A stretch of DNA of 37,743 nucleotides from a virus (IMGVR_UViG_3300025379_000028:1-37743), one strand, 5' to 3'. Shown: positions 24,055-31,121, numbered from the stretch's first letter. Notes: generated by a model from the sequence alone, not told the origin. A program made the numbers and translations.

Positions 24055-25699
24055 CTTCACAATTTGCACAAGCTAGAATAGAACGAGCTAATTCTTGTGC
24101 AGGATTGGCTGAACGCTGATAATACAAAGCTTTAATTCCCTGTTCCCAGGCAAATATCATAAGTTCATTAACGTCCTTAGGTTTGGTATTCGGTGGAATC
24201 ATTACATTTAATGACTGACCCTGATCAATGTATTTCTGACGACCAGCAGCTTGAATAATGACTTCTTTTTGACTAATCTCACCAAACGTCTTAAAGACAT
24301 CTTTTTCATGTTGCGTTAAGAAATCTAAATGTTGAACAGAACCGCCTTTCTTTAAGATAGACATCCATGTCTCATCATCATGCTTTCCTTTCTCTTTAAG
24401 AAGATGTTTGAGGTAAGGGTTCTTAAAAGTAAACTTACCTTTAGCCAAATCCTTGACATAATAATTTGAATTCTGTGGTTCAATAGATGGACTTACTTGA
24501 CCGAGAATGAATGAACTAGAAGTGGTTGGAGCTACAGCAAGTGTTGTTGTATTCCTACGACCGTACCCCTTAAGAATAGGTGGTTCACCAAATTCCTTAG
24601 CAAGTTCTACAGAAGCTTTATCTGCTTTATCTCTAATTGTTTTCCAAATTTGAGTATTAAGAAGCTTTGCTTGCATGGATTCAAATGCTACCATCTTCTG
24701 TTGGAGAAGAGAATGCCATCCGAGAACACCAACACCAATTGCTCGTTGATTAATAGCGAAGTTTCTAGGGTGATCCATGAACTTCATTCCTTCGGTCTTA
24801 TTAATGAATTCTGTCATTACAGCATCGAGAAAATAAACTAACGTTTCAACAGCATCTGTTTCCTTCCACTCTTCCCAACGCTCAAGATTTAACGAAGATA
24901 AATCACAAACAAATGATTCGTCTTTTCCATTGGAGAGCATAATCTCTGAACACAAATTGCTATGATGAATCTTTAATTTCTTATCCTTATAGACTTGAGG
25001 TGCTTGATTGTTAGCATTATCAGAAAAGAAGATATAAGGATATCCAGATTCAAAACGCTTCTTAATAACTAATCCCCAGATGGCACGCTTCTCCTTATCA
25101 CCTTCCATCATAGCTTTCATCCACTTATCAGTGATACAGACACCAATTGAAAGATTCTGAATATCATCTCCTTCTCCTCTAATCTTAAGAAATTCTTCAA
25201 TATCTGGATGATCAATAGGAAGGTAAGCTGCAAACGACCCACGACGAACATTACCTTGAGAGATATAATTCGTTAATGACTCAAAGACAGATAACTGATG
25301 ATGTACGCCTGTTGCTTCACCACCTGAAGAAATCTTAGCCCCTCTTGGTCGAATTGCTCCAAAGTATCCTGATGTACCACCACCCACTTTTGACATAACA
25401 CCTACTTCGGACATCTTATAAAGAATATCATCCATATCATCATCTACATATGAACCAAAGCACGAGATTGGTAATCCGCGATCACGACCAAAATTGGACC
25501 AGATAGGAGATGATAAGGAATAAAATCCCTTATGCATATAGTCCTCAAATTTATGAGCAAAGCCTTTTTTCTTAAGAAGCTTTTCAGCTGTCTTGGCAAT
25601 GTCAGTAATACGTTGTTCAGCAGTTTCTCCTTCTAGAAGGTAACCCCTTTCAAGAAACTTTCTTGAATCCTTATTAAGCCAATAGATATCCTTATGCAT
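24050..25699 (-). CDS. nrdA: Ribonucleoside-diphosphate reductase alpha subunit, class I
   Basis: Reduces ribonucleotides to deoxyribonucleotides with the NrdB partner encoded just upstream. Active-site residues are all visible: Cys80 (PISCFGSY), Asn248, Cys250 and Glu252 (HHSNLCSEI), Cys265 (FVCDLSSLN), the radical-path Tyr pair 526-527 (ALYYQRS) and a C-terminal CANCEA pair (Cys544, Cys547) for re-reduction. At 549 residues it is much shorter than cellular NrdA (about 760). The N-terminal ATP-cone is missing, so the enzyme should escape dATP feedback inhibition, as in some other phages. The NrdB gene ends 37 bases upstream of its ATG. Confidence 0.95.
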   Translation of the reverse strand: MHKDIYWLNKDSRKFLERGYLLEGETAEQRITDIAKTAEKLLKKKGFAHKFEDYMHKGFYSLSSPIWSNFGRDRGLPISCFGSYVDDDMDDILYKMSEVGVMSKVGGGTSGYFGAIRPRGAKISSGGEATGVHHQLSVFESLTNYISQGNVRRGSFAAYLPIDHPDIEEFLKIRGEGDDIQNLSIGVCITDKWMKAMMEGDKEKRAIWGLVIKKRFESGYPYIFFSDNANNQAPQVYKDKKLKIHHSNLCSEIMLSNGKDESFVCDLSSLNLERWEEWKETDAVETLVYFLDAVMTEFINKTEGMKFMDHPRNFAINQRAIGVGVLGWHSLLQQKMVAFESMQAKLLNTQIWKTIRDKADKASVELAKEFGEPPILKGYGRRNTTTLAVAPTTSSSFILGQVSPSIEPQNSNYYVKDLAKGKFTFKNPYLKHLLKEKGKHDDETWMSILKKGGSVQHLDFLTQHEKDVFKTFGEISQKEVIIQAAGRQKYIDQGQSLNVMIPPNTKPKDVNELMIFAWEQGIKALYYQRSANPAQELARSILACANCEA

Positions 25700-25735
25700 A
25701 TAGTTTTATATTAATAGCTAGTTTATAGATAACAA

Positions 25736-26710
25736 CTAGAATAGGTCGTCTTCTGAAAATGATTGATTTTTCTTTGCGTATTCCGTGGGCCTACTATGAA
25801 AAAAGTCGACCATATTATTACCGTGAAGTTCTTCCTCAAACCATGTTGATGCTTTTAATAACTCTGTATCAACCTCGAATGGTTTATGAAAGCCAATACC
25901 TTCTAAAGAATGATTAATTCTGTTCTTAATAAACTCTTTAAGAAGAGGAGCATTAAGATTCTCTTCATCAATACCGTTAAGCATCCAATCTACAATCTCA
26001 GCTTCTGCTTTAAATGCTTCATGGGCTTCATGTAGAATCTTATCCTCTAATTCCTTATCAAAAAGCTCAGGATATTCTTCTCTGATTGTATTAATAATCT
26101 TTGTACCAACAAGACCGTGAATATTTTCTTCATTTCTTGTGTATTTTACCTGTTGATCGGTATCCTTAAGAACGTTCTTAAAACGTGCAAACCAATTAAT
26201 GACGTAGAACTGACTAAAGAGAGATACATTCTCAAGAAGAAGAGTAAAAAGAGTTATAGCATAAAGATACTGTTTCTTGGAATCCTTAAAACAGCGTTTT
26301 GTATACTTCTTAAGATACTTCACTCGACCTTGAATCCAAGGGAGCTCTAAGTTTTTTTCAAATATATCTTCTAAACCAAGTACTGAAAGCAAACGTTCAT
26401 AAGCATTATTATGAATAACTTCAGTATTAGCCATCACATAACCAAGATCGTAAATTGAGGGATGTGGTAGATTATCTCCTAAGCGTGCCCAGAAAGTCTT
26501 AATTGATACTTCAATCTGACCAATAGCCGATAATACTCTAATAATAGCTTCTCTTTCTTGGTCTGATAAATTTACTTTAAATTGTTGTATATCGGATTTA
26601 AAACTGAATTCCTTATCAGTCCAGAAGCCATTATGCATAGCTTCGATGAATTCCTCTGTCCATTTATAGTTGTTAGGTTTGCGTGATATTTGTTCGTCGA
26701 AGATTGCCAT
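25736..26710 (-). CDS. nrdB: Ribonucleoside-diphosphate reductase beta subunit
   Basis: Ferritin-like small subunit that makes the tyrosyl radical. The metal ligands can be read: Glu67 (GQIEVSIK), Glu97 and His100 with radical Tyr104 (NTEVIHNNAYER), Glu160 (LLLENVSLF), Glu195 and His198 (NEENIHGL). The first ligand is Glu where the classical enzyme has Asp. The C-terminal FSEDDLF is the tail that docks to NrdA. 324 residues is normal for the family. A TATACT word lies 8 nt before the ATG, with no Shine-Dalgarno. Confidence 0.95.
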   Translation of the reverse strand: MAIFDEQISRKPNNYKWTEEFIEAMHNGFWTDKEFSFKSDIQQFKVNLSDQEREAIIRVLSAIGQIEVSIKTFWARLGDNLPHPSIYDLGYVMANTEVIHNNAYERLLSVLGLEDIFEKNLELPWIQGRVKYLKKYTKRCFKDSKKQYLYAITLFTLLLENVSLFSQFYVINWFARFKNVLKDTDQQVKYTRNEENIHGLVGTKIINTIREEYPELFDKELEDKILHEAHEAFKAEAEIVDWMLNGIDEENLNAPLLKEFIKNRINHSLEGIGFHKPFEVDTELLKASTWFEEELHGNNMVDFFHSRPTEYAKKNQSFSEDDLF

Positions 26711-26807
26711 ATGTGTCAGTATAATTTATTAAAATTTTAGTGATAATCTCGAAGGATATCACAGGAAAAATTTATATTTTCTAAATAGAATTATAGACTA
26801 AATACCC

Positions 26808-27029
26808 CTAATTATCAAGGTTATTTTCTGACTCTTTCCACACAACGTAACCCGCTTTTTCATCATAATCTAATGAAATATTCATAGATTTTTGATATCC
26901 TGACCAACACGCTCCGCAAATAAGCTTACGTGTAATTTCATTCCAATCCGTCCAACAGATTATCTTCCACAATACATCTCCAAGGTAATAAAAAAAGTAT
27001 GCAAGTAAGGTGTAGTATTTTTGTTTCAT
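26808..27029 (-). CDS. Small membrane-associated protein, 73 aa
   Basis: N-terminal aromatic hydrophobic stretch (YTLLAYFFYYLGDVLWKIIC), then WTDWNEITRKLICGACWSGY and a hydrophilic acidic end. CGAC could bind metal or form a disulfide. Not recognised. The 97 bp between this gene and NrdB contain no gene, only AT-rich promoter-like sequence. Confidence 0.5.
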   Translation of the reverse strand: MKQKYYTLLAYFFYYLGDVLWKIICWTDWNEITRKLICGACWSGYQKSMNISLDYDEKAGYVVWKESENNLDN

Positions 27030-27036
27030 ATGTATA

Positions 27037-27210
27037 TTATTGGCAGTGATAATTTTGATAGCGACGAGCTGCTTTAGCGGTTAGACCGCCCTTACCTTCT
27101 AATTTACGAGCCTTTGAACAGGTTAATTTGCCCTTAACCTGGCGTTTGAGAATACCGGGATGACGTGGTTTATCTATATTCTTTTCTGTCACGTATTCTT
27201 TAAATGTCAT
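27037..27210 (-). CDS. Small basic protein with capsid-tag-like start, 57 aa
   Basis: Starts MTFKEYVTEKNIDKPRHPGI and continues LKRQVKGKLTCSKARKLEGK to the end. The first residues M-T-F-K-E-Y-V-T-E match the N-terminal tag of other proteins here and T4 internal-protein leaders. The body is very basic and resembles a small DNA-binding head protein. A longer frame would start at 27285 inside tRNA-Cys and is rejected. A CATAAATA word lies exactly 5 nt before this ATG and overlaps the encoded CCA of tRNA-Cys by two bases. Confidence 0.6.
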   Translation of the reverse strand: MTFKEYVTEKNIDKPRHPGILKRQVKGKLTCSKARKLEGKGGLTAKAARRYQNYHCQ

Positions 27211-27215
27211 AATAG

Positions 27216-27223
27216 TATTTATG
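27216..27223 (-). promoter_or_regulatory. T4-type late promoter (CATAAATA), 5 nt from ATG
   Basis: CATAAATA-CTATT-ATG on the minus strand. The first bases are the CA of the tRNA-Cys CCA end. Confidence 0.55.
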
Positions 27224-27299
27224 GAGCGTAGAGCCAGATTTGAACTGGCGATTTTATCCTTTTGCAGAGGATTGCCTTTGACCACTCAGCCATCTACGC
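27222..27299 (-). tRNA. tRNA-Cys (GCA)
   Basis: Acceptor GCGTAGA/TCTACGC, anticodon stem ATCCT/AGGAT with loop CTGCAAA giving GCA, U73 as required for cysteine identity, CCA encoded. Confidence 0.93.
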
Positions 27300-27307
27300 G
27301 TTAAAAT

Positions 27308-27398
27308 TGGCGGACAGGGTAGGATTCGAACCCACGGTACCCTTTCGGGTACTTCTGATTTCAAGTCAGATGCAATAGACCAACTCTGCCACCTGTCC
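27308..27398 (-). tRNA. tRNA-Ser (UGA)
   Basis: Class II cloverleaf: acceptor GGACAGG/CCTGTCC, anticodon stem TCTGA/TCAGA with loop CTTGAAA giving UGA, long variable arm GTACCC-GAAA-GGGTAC, G73, CCA encoded. Confidence 0.95.
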
Positions 27399-27406
27399 AT
27401 TCATTT

Positions 27407-27434
27407 ATATTAGAGTATTTAAGTATTAAGTCAA
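27407..27434 (-). promoter_or_regulatory. Sigma70-like promoter for tRNA-Ser(UGA)/tRNA-Cys
   Basis: Minus strand TTGACT (27429-27434), 16-bp spacer, TAATAT (27407-27412), 9 bases before the tRNA-Ser 5' end. Confidence 0.55.
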
Positions 27435-27443
27435 GAAAAAAAA

Positions 27444-27534
27444 TGGAAGGAGCGGTGGGATTCAAACCCACGGAACCTTATTAGGGTTCAATCGATTAGT
27501 AATCGATCACTTTAAATCACTCAGTCACGCTCCC
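27444..27534 (-). tRNA. tRNA-Ser with unusual ACU anticodon
   Basis: Class II body: acceptor GGGAGCG/CGCTCCT (G1-U72), anticodon stem ATCGA/TCGAT with loop TTACTAA giving ACU, variable arm GAACC/GGTTC, T-arm GTGGG/CCCAC, U73, CCA encoded. ACU would read AGU; the normal serine anticodon for AGU/AGC is GCU. The first 18 bases are also the last six codons of the HNH gene at 27517-28029. Confidence 0.85.
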
Positions 27535-28029
27535 GTTAAGTTTTCTACCTCTGCCTCTATTTTTACCTTTATATGTAGGTAGTATAGAGTCGCAATTATT
27601 ACAAATCACTCTAAAATTCTCTAATTCACAATTTTTAGCAGATCCGTCTATGTGATCGCATACAAGAGGTATAGCATGTCCTCTCCATTCAGACAGACCA
27701 CATATTTGACATTTATGTCCATATTTGTTAATTAGATATTTACGTATACGGCTCCTTATACCTGCTTCGTGAAGTTTTTTATATTCACCGCTTTCAATAA
27801 GTTGTGTATTGTATGCCAATGTACGTTCTACAAATTTCTTTCCTTTATTCGTACCGGGTCTACCTTTCTGTTGACCAGCATTACGTAGCTTTACATTATT
27901 TTTAATAAGAAAACTTGAAACAGGCCCTGGTCTTATTTTAAATTTTAATCCTATTTGTTTGCATGTTAATTTTTCATCAACATACATTTTTATTACATCT
28001 TCTTTAAAAGGTTCTAGTTTAGATTTCAT
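27517..28029 (-). CDS. HNH homing-type endonuclease with N-terminal HTH, 170 aa
   Basis: Residues ~10-48 form a helix-turn-helix like those in intron or free-standing homing enzymes (LTCKQIGLKFKIRPGPVSSF). The C-terminal half is an HNH zinc module: Cys107/Cys110 (CQICG), Asp125-His126 (CDHIDG), Cys143/Cys146 (CNNC), followed by a basic GKNRGRGRK. It would cut DNA at a specific site, probably to spread its own gene. The last six codons overlap the 5' end of tRNA-Ser(ACU), so it has inserted directly against, or its target is, that tRNA gene. CATAAATA lies 22 nt before the start. Confidence 0.88.
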   Translation of the reverse strand: MKSKLEPFKEDVIKMYVDEKLTCKQIGLKFKIRPGPVSSFLIKNNVKLRNAGQQKGRPGTNKGKKFVERTLAYNTQLIESGEYKKLHEAGIRSRIRKYLINKYGHKCQICGLSEWRGHAIPLVCDHIDGSAKNCELENFRVICNNCDSILPTYKGKNRGRGRKLNGSVTE

Positions 28030-28080
28030 AGTGGTTTATTGCATCCGTTATTATTTATGTGTGCAATAAACCTTTATCCG

Positions 28081-28692
28081 TTATTTGATATCATTAGTAT
28101 ATACTAGCTCTCCACAAAAGGTAAAGCTAATATTTCCACTATTATTGATAATTAGTCCTTCCCCTGGATAGAGAATAGTATTATCAGCTGGTGTTACAAA
28201 GTCTCCAGCTACTATTCCGTTTGAAATATAAATGTACGTTACACACCCTCCATTACCATCAGGGGTAGAGAGAGCATCAGAGTAGTCTTGAAATCCTGTA
28301 GAATTAGAAACAAACTGTTGAAGAGTAGTATGTTGTCTAATACTAATTGCTAAAGTTTGTCCTTGAAGCTCAGCTGGTACATTTGTAGCTGTAATAATGT
28401 TTTGTGTATTTGTAGTTATATCAAAAACATATCCATTATAGTTTGTACTTGTAACTTCTATATAATGAGGAATGTCTATAATATTATTTGTTATGACATT
28501 ATTAATTGTAAATGTCTCTCCATCTACTATAGCATTGCCACTATAGATAGGAGGATTAATAAACGGGTTAGTTACTAGACACCATCCACCAGGAAAGGAC
28601 ATTGTATCATATCCATAGACTGGAGAATACGCTACAGAGGTCTGTGCTTTAAGTGATGCTAGGCTTAGCAACAAGATTAGTAACCACTTCAT
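28081..28692 (-). CDS. Secreted protein with GEG-TFxGE motif, 203 aa
   Basis: Signal peptide MKWLLILLLSLASLKAQ (cleavage near residue 16). The mature part has SFPGGWCLVTNPFINPP near the start and LYPGEGLIINNSGNISFTF then CGELVY near the end. From memory, this pair of motifs (GWxLxxNPxxN and LxPGEGxxIxNxSGxxxTFxGE) is common in secreted proteins of Verrucomicrobia and Planctomycetes. If right, the gene was acquired from such a host. It would act in the periplasm or outside. It lies between the homing endonuclease and the SemiSWEET-like gene. Confidence 0.6.
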   Translation of the reverse strand: MKWLLILLLSLASLKAQTSVAYSPVYGYDTMSFPGGWCLVTNPFINPPIYSGNAIVDGETFTINNVITNNIIDIPHYIEVTSTNYNGYVFDITTNTQNIITATNVPAELQGQTLAISIRQHTTLQQFVSNSTGFQDYSDALSTPDGNGGCVTYIYISNGIVAGDFVTPADNTILYPGEGLIINNSGNISFTFCGELVYTNDIK

Positions 28693-28726
28693 ATATAAAG
28701 TATATAGATAATATTGTATAAATCAA

Positions 28727-28999
28727 TTATTTTTTATAACGAAAATAAAAAAATAATGTAATAATATAACAAATAATGCCAAAACAATAATTTACAAATA
28801 ACCAGAGTTGAAAGCTTGTATTGAACAGGTAAAGCATTGCAAAGATATACCCTGTGAGAACTAAAAATAACATCCATGGAGAAAAATCATGTGCTGATTT
28901 TGTTTTAAAAAGCTTATAGAGCTGAGGAAACCAACTTATTGACCAACATAAAGACATAAGGAACCCACAAATTTCAATGGCATTTTTCGTAATCTGCAC
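28727..28999 (-). CDS. SemiSWEET-like PQ-loop membrane protein, 90 aa
   Basis: GTG start. Three hydrophobic segments at residues ~6-25, ~42-60 and ~64-86. The first ends in the PQ-loop signature SISWFPQLYKLFKTKSAHDFS (Pro25-Gln26), then MLFLVLTGYIFAMLYLF. Length and three-helix topology match bacterial SemiSWEET/MtN3 half-transporters, which work as dimers and move sugars across the membrane. A phage copy could change sugar uptake or efflux during infection. The stop lies 34 bases upstream of the next gene's start, so it is not tightly coupled. Confidence 0.75.
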   Translation of the reverse strand: MQITKNAIEICGFLMSLCWSISWFPQLYKLFKTKSAHDFSPWMLFLVLTGYIFAMLYLFNTSFQLWLFVNYCFGIICYIITLFFYFRYKK

Positions 29000-29016
29000 A
29001 TTAAATATTTAATCAT

Positions 29017-29175
29017 ATGCTAACGGAATATATTTTTGAGGTAATAACAGATAAGAATCCTGTAATTCTTAATGTTACGGCTATCTCAAAAGAAGATGCT
29101 ATAAAAAAACTTGAAGAGCGTTACGGTAAGGAAGTAGACTTTAAGCTATTAGATTTAAGAAGGCTTATCTATTAA
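29017..29175 (+). CDS. Small protein on plus strand, 52 aa
   Basis: Short frame read directly: MLTEYIFEVITDKNPVILNV, then TAISKEDAIKKLEERYGKEV and DFKLLDLRRLIY. A beta-hairpin plus helix layout is likely. It runs against the neighbouring minus-strand genes and overlaps the 3' end of 29165-29740 by 11 bases. The divergent spacer (29000-29016) is palindromic (TTAAATATTTAA). Function unknown. Confidence 0.5.
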   Translation: MLTEYIFEVITDKNPVILNVTAISKEDAIKKLEERYGKEVDFKLLDLRRLIY

Positions 29176-29740
29176 CAGATTTAAGTAATCCGTTTACTAT
29201 TTGTATTTGTAACTTCACTCTATCCTCTAAGCTATATGACTTAATAGGTGTCTCTATGGTTACACTAGGGATATCACGTTTTCTCAATGCTTTCTCAAGT
29301 GTTCCTGCTGTTGGTAAATGACCACGGGCAATAACACCCTTATCTGCTTTGTCTCCTATTGCCGTTTTTGCTAACGGTACTCCTAATTCAGCTAAAACAG
29401 CTTGAACTTTATCTTTCATACCTGGAGAACAATACGCATAAACTTCATCTGTTATATCATCTTCATGAAGTGCGATAACTAACCTTGGTTTTAACTCTTC
29501 AATTTTAGCTAAGATTTCATCCTCAATTGGGAGAGAATCTTTTTTGTCAAAATGTCTATTTGGATCTACTCCATCTAGTCTTCTCTCTCCAGTTGTATTA
29601 ACGTCAGCTATTACAATAATACCTTCTCTACCTTGATATTTTTTAGCAGCTATATTACCAGCTGGTTCATCACCATGAATACCACCAACTATAACAACTG
29701 GTGATTCAGATTGATTAAAATACTGTTCAAACGTTAACAT
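29165..29740 (-). CDS. M14/AstE-AspA-like zinc hydrolase, 191 aa
   Basis: Zinc site of the aspartoacylase/succinylglutamate desuccinylase branch: GGIHGDEPAG (His22, Glu25), DPNRHF (residues 59-64, Arg for substrate carboxylate), ALHED (His92) and TIETP (Glu163, catalytic). It should cleave an amide or C-terminal amino acid; the substrate is unknown. It is shorter than cellular family members and lacks their C-terminal beta domain. The N terminus MLTFEQYFNQ carries the tag shared with 7226-7990 and 27037-27210, so it may be packaged and injected. AATAAATA lies 6 nt before the ATG. Confidence 0.8.
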   Translation of the reverse strand: MLTFEQYFNQSESPVVIVGGIHGDEPAGNIAAKKYQGREGIIVIADVNTTGERRLDGVDPNRHFDKKDSLPIEDEILAKIEELKPRLVIALHEDDITDEVYAYCSPGMKDKVQAVLAELGVPLAKTAIGDKADKGVIARGHLPTAGTLEKALRKRDIPSVTIETPIKSYSLEDRVKLQIQIVNGLLKSVNR

Positions 29741-29746
29741 CAGTAT

Positions 29747-29754
29747 TATTTATT
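29747..29754 (-). promoter_or_regulatory. Late-promoter-like word (AATAAATA), 6 nt from ATG
   Basis: AATAAATA-ATACTG-ATG on the minus strand. Confidence 0.45.
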
Positions 29755-29760
29755 GTTTCC

Positions 29761-29835
29761 TGGCAGTCTCACGGAGACTCGAACTCCGATTACGCGGATG
29801 AAAACCGCGTGTCCTAGCCGTTAGACGATGAGACC
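29761..29835 (-). tRNA. tRNA-Glu (UUC)
   Basis: Acceptor GGTCTCA/TGAGACT (G1-U72) placed by the following TC-GTCT of the D arm, as in bacterial tRNA-Glu. Anticodon stem CGCGG/CCGCG with loop TTTTCAT giving UUC, G73, CCA encoded. Confidence 0.93.
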
Positions 29836-29838
29836 GTA

Positions 29839-29913
29839 TGGAGGAGATGACCGGGCTCGAACCGGCAGTATCTTCTTTGGCAAAGAAGTGCATTGCCATT
29901 ATGCTACATCTCC
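29839..29913 (-). tRNA. tRNA-Gly (GCC)
   Basis: Acceptor GGAGATG/CATCTCC, anticodon stem CTTCT/AGAAG with loop TTGCCAA giving GCC, U73 as usual for bacterial Gly, CCA encoded. Confidence 0.95.
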
Positions 29914-29919
29914 AAATAA

Positions 29920-29963
29920 AGACCGGGCGTGAGATAGCTTGCATGTGCAGAGGCCCGCCCGGT
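29920..29963 (-). terminator. Probable terminator after the DUF932-like gene
   Basis: Minus strand hairpin with stem ACCGGGC/GCCCGGT closing a long loop and followed by CTTTATTT. It lies between the stop at 29977 and tRNA-Gly. The loop is large, so it may equally be an RNA-processing element. Confidence 0.45.
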
Positions 29964-29976
29964 TTACTTTATTTAC

Positions 29977-31080
29977 TTAGGCGTTAAGATTTGCTGGTGC
30001 AACCTCACGGAATGGATCCGGTGCGATTGAAGCGAAGTCTGGTCCCTTGAAGAACAACTCAGAGGCAAGTCGGTTGAGCTCCATCCTGAATGCTACGTTC
30101 TCGTCAGAGACACTGTGAGTAGCAACGTTTGTGATCTTATTAAAGAGATCGTAAGCATTAACGTTCGAGTTAGCCGTTGACTGCCAACGAGTACCCTTCG
30201 ATTTATTAAGATCAATACCGACCTCTTTATACCGTGAACGAATCTCGTGATCAGAGAAAGCAGTTACTGCTAGCTCCTTATCATACTTCATCGTAATACT
30301 ACGAGCAGCATTGAATTCTCTAAGGGAGGCATTGTTATCCCTAAGGCGATTAGCACTTGACGTAATCTCCTGACGAAGAGCGTCACCAGTTAGGAACTTA
30401 CGAACCTGAGTATCGAAGGTCTTCTGACTGAAGTCAGCACTATCGATGAAACGCTGGGCCATACGATGAACAGCGGTCATTCCATTGGAGCAAACCAAAC
30501 GGAGGAGATAGGGATAGAACTGAGACTTGTTGAGAGAGAAGTTCATTCCAAAACCACCCTTCCACATATCATGACCATCTCCGAATACGTCAATATCAGA
30601 ATCAGGGTTCTTGAAGTTAATTCCAATACTAATGTTAGTAGGATCAAAGTTAAAGTCACGAAGTTCGAGATTATTCTCGTTGTCCTTCAAGAAGGCCTCT
30701 GTATAACGGAGACCAGCTGAGAGGTCAATCTGACGCTCTTCCTTGATAGGGCGATCGAAGAGATTAACAATCTCATTGTTGTGGTTATTAACAATCGCGG
30801 TTACACGCTTGTTCTTCTTAATGTTCGTAAGAGCATTATGGAGAGGAGCCCACTGAGAGCTGTCATCCTTAATCTCGTTAACGAGCTGATCCTTAACTCC
30901 AAGAACTCCAAGGAGACTCTTAAGAGATGTACTGGATAGGCGGTTGTTATTGTAAGAGAAGTTATTTCCGTTCTTCTCGATGGACTCAATATCCAGAGGA
31001 GCGAGGGTATAACCTTGCAGCGTCTGGCGAATATCGTTGCTCTTGGCGACGAACTTGTCTAGTGTGTTTGTTGTGCTCAT
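29977..31080 (-). CDS. DUF932-like phage protein, 367 aa
   Basis: Starts MSTTNTLDKFVAKSNDIRQT. A conserved-looking block YLLRLVCSNGMTAVHRMAQR (residues ~195-214) resembles the CxNGM centre of DUF932 phage/plasmid proteins. The family function is unclear. Codon use is richer in G and C at third positions than in the neighbours, a feature shared with 35816-36724 and 37167-37361 and suggestive of high expression. The promoter is sigma70-like (TTGAAT-17-TATTAT) and ends 9 bases before the ATG. A GGGG stretch is the only possible ribosome site, so the message is nearly leaderless. Confidence 0.55.
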   Translation of the reverse strand: MSTTNTLDKFVAKSNDIRQTLQGYTLAPLDIESIEKNGNNFSYNNNRLSSTSLKSLLGVLGVKDQLVNEIKDDSSQWAPLHNALTNIKKNKRVTAIVNNHNNEIVNLFDRPIKEERQIDLSAGLRYTEAFLKDNENNLELRDFNFDPTNISIGINFKNPDSDIDVFGDGHDMWKGGFGMNFSLNKSQFYPYLLRLVCSNGMTAVHRMAQRFIDSADFSQKTFDTQVRKFLTGDALRQEITSSANRLRDNNASLREFNAARSITMKYDKELAVTAFSDHEIRSRYKEVGIDLNKSKGTRWQSTANSNVNAYDLFNKITNVATHSVSDENVAFRMELNRLASELFFKGPDFASIAPDPFREVAPANLNA

Positions 31081-31089
31081 TACCCCTTT

Positions 31090-31118
31090 ATAATATGGGC
31101 ACTCGAAAAGGAATTCAA
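31090..31118 (-). promoter_or_regulatory. Sigma70-like promoter of the DUF932-like gene
   Basis: Minus strand TTGAAT (31113-31118), 17-bp spacer, TATTAT (31090-31095). The spacer shares TCCTTTT and CCCA with the promoter region at 36731-36758. Confidence 0.6.
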
Positions 31119-31121
31119 GAA

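Noticed and set aside
27211-27285. N-terminal extension of the small basic protein to 27285
   Set aside because: The extra 25 codons lie inside tRNA-Cys, while the ATG at 27210 has a late promoter at the common 5-nt spacing and a tag-like start.
29750-29944. Minus-strand 64-residue frame over tRNA-Glu and tRNA-Gly
   Set aside because: It covers two perfect tRNA genes, has an odd Ser/Arg-rich composition and no family signal.
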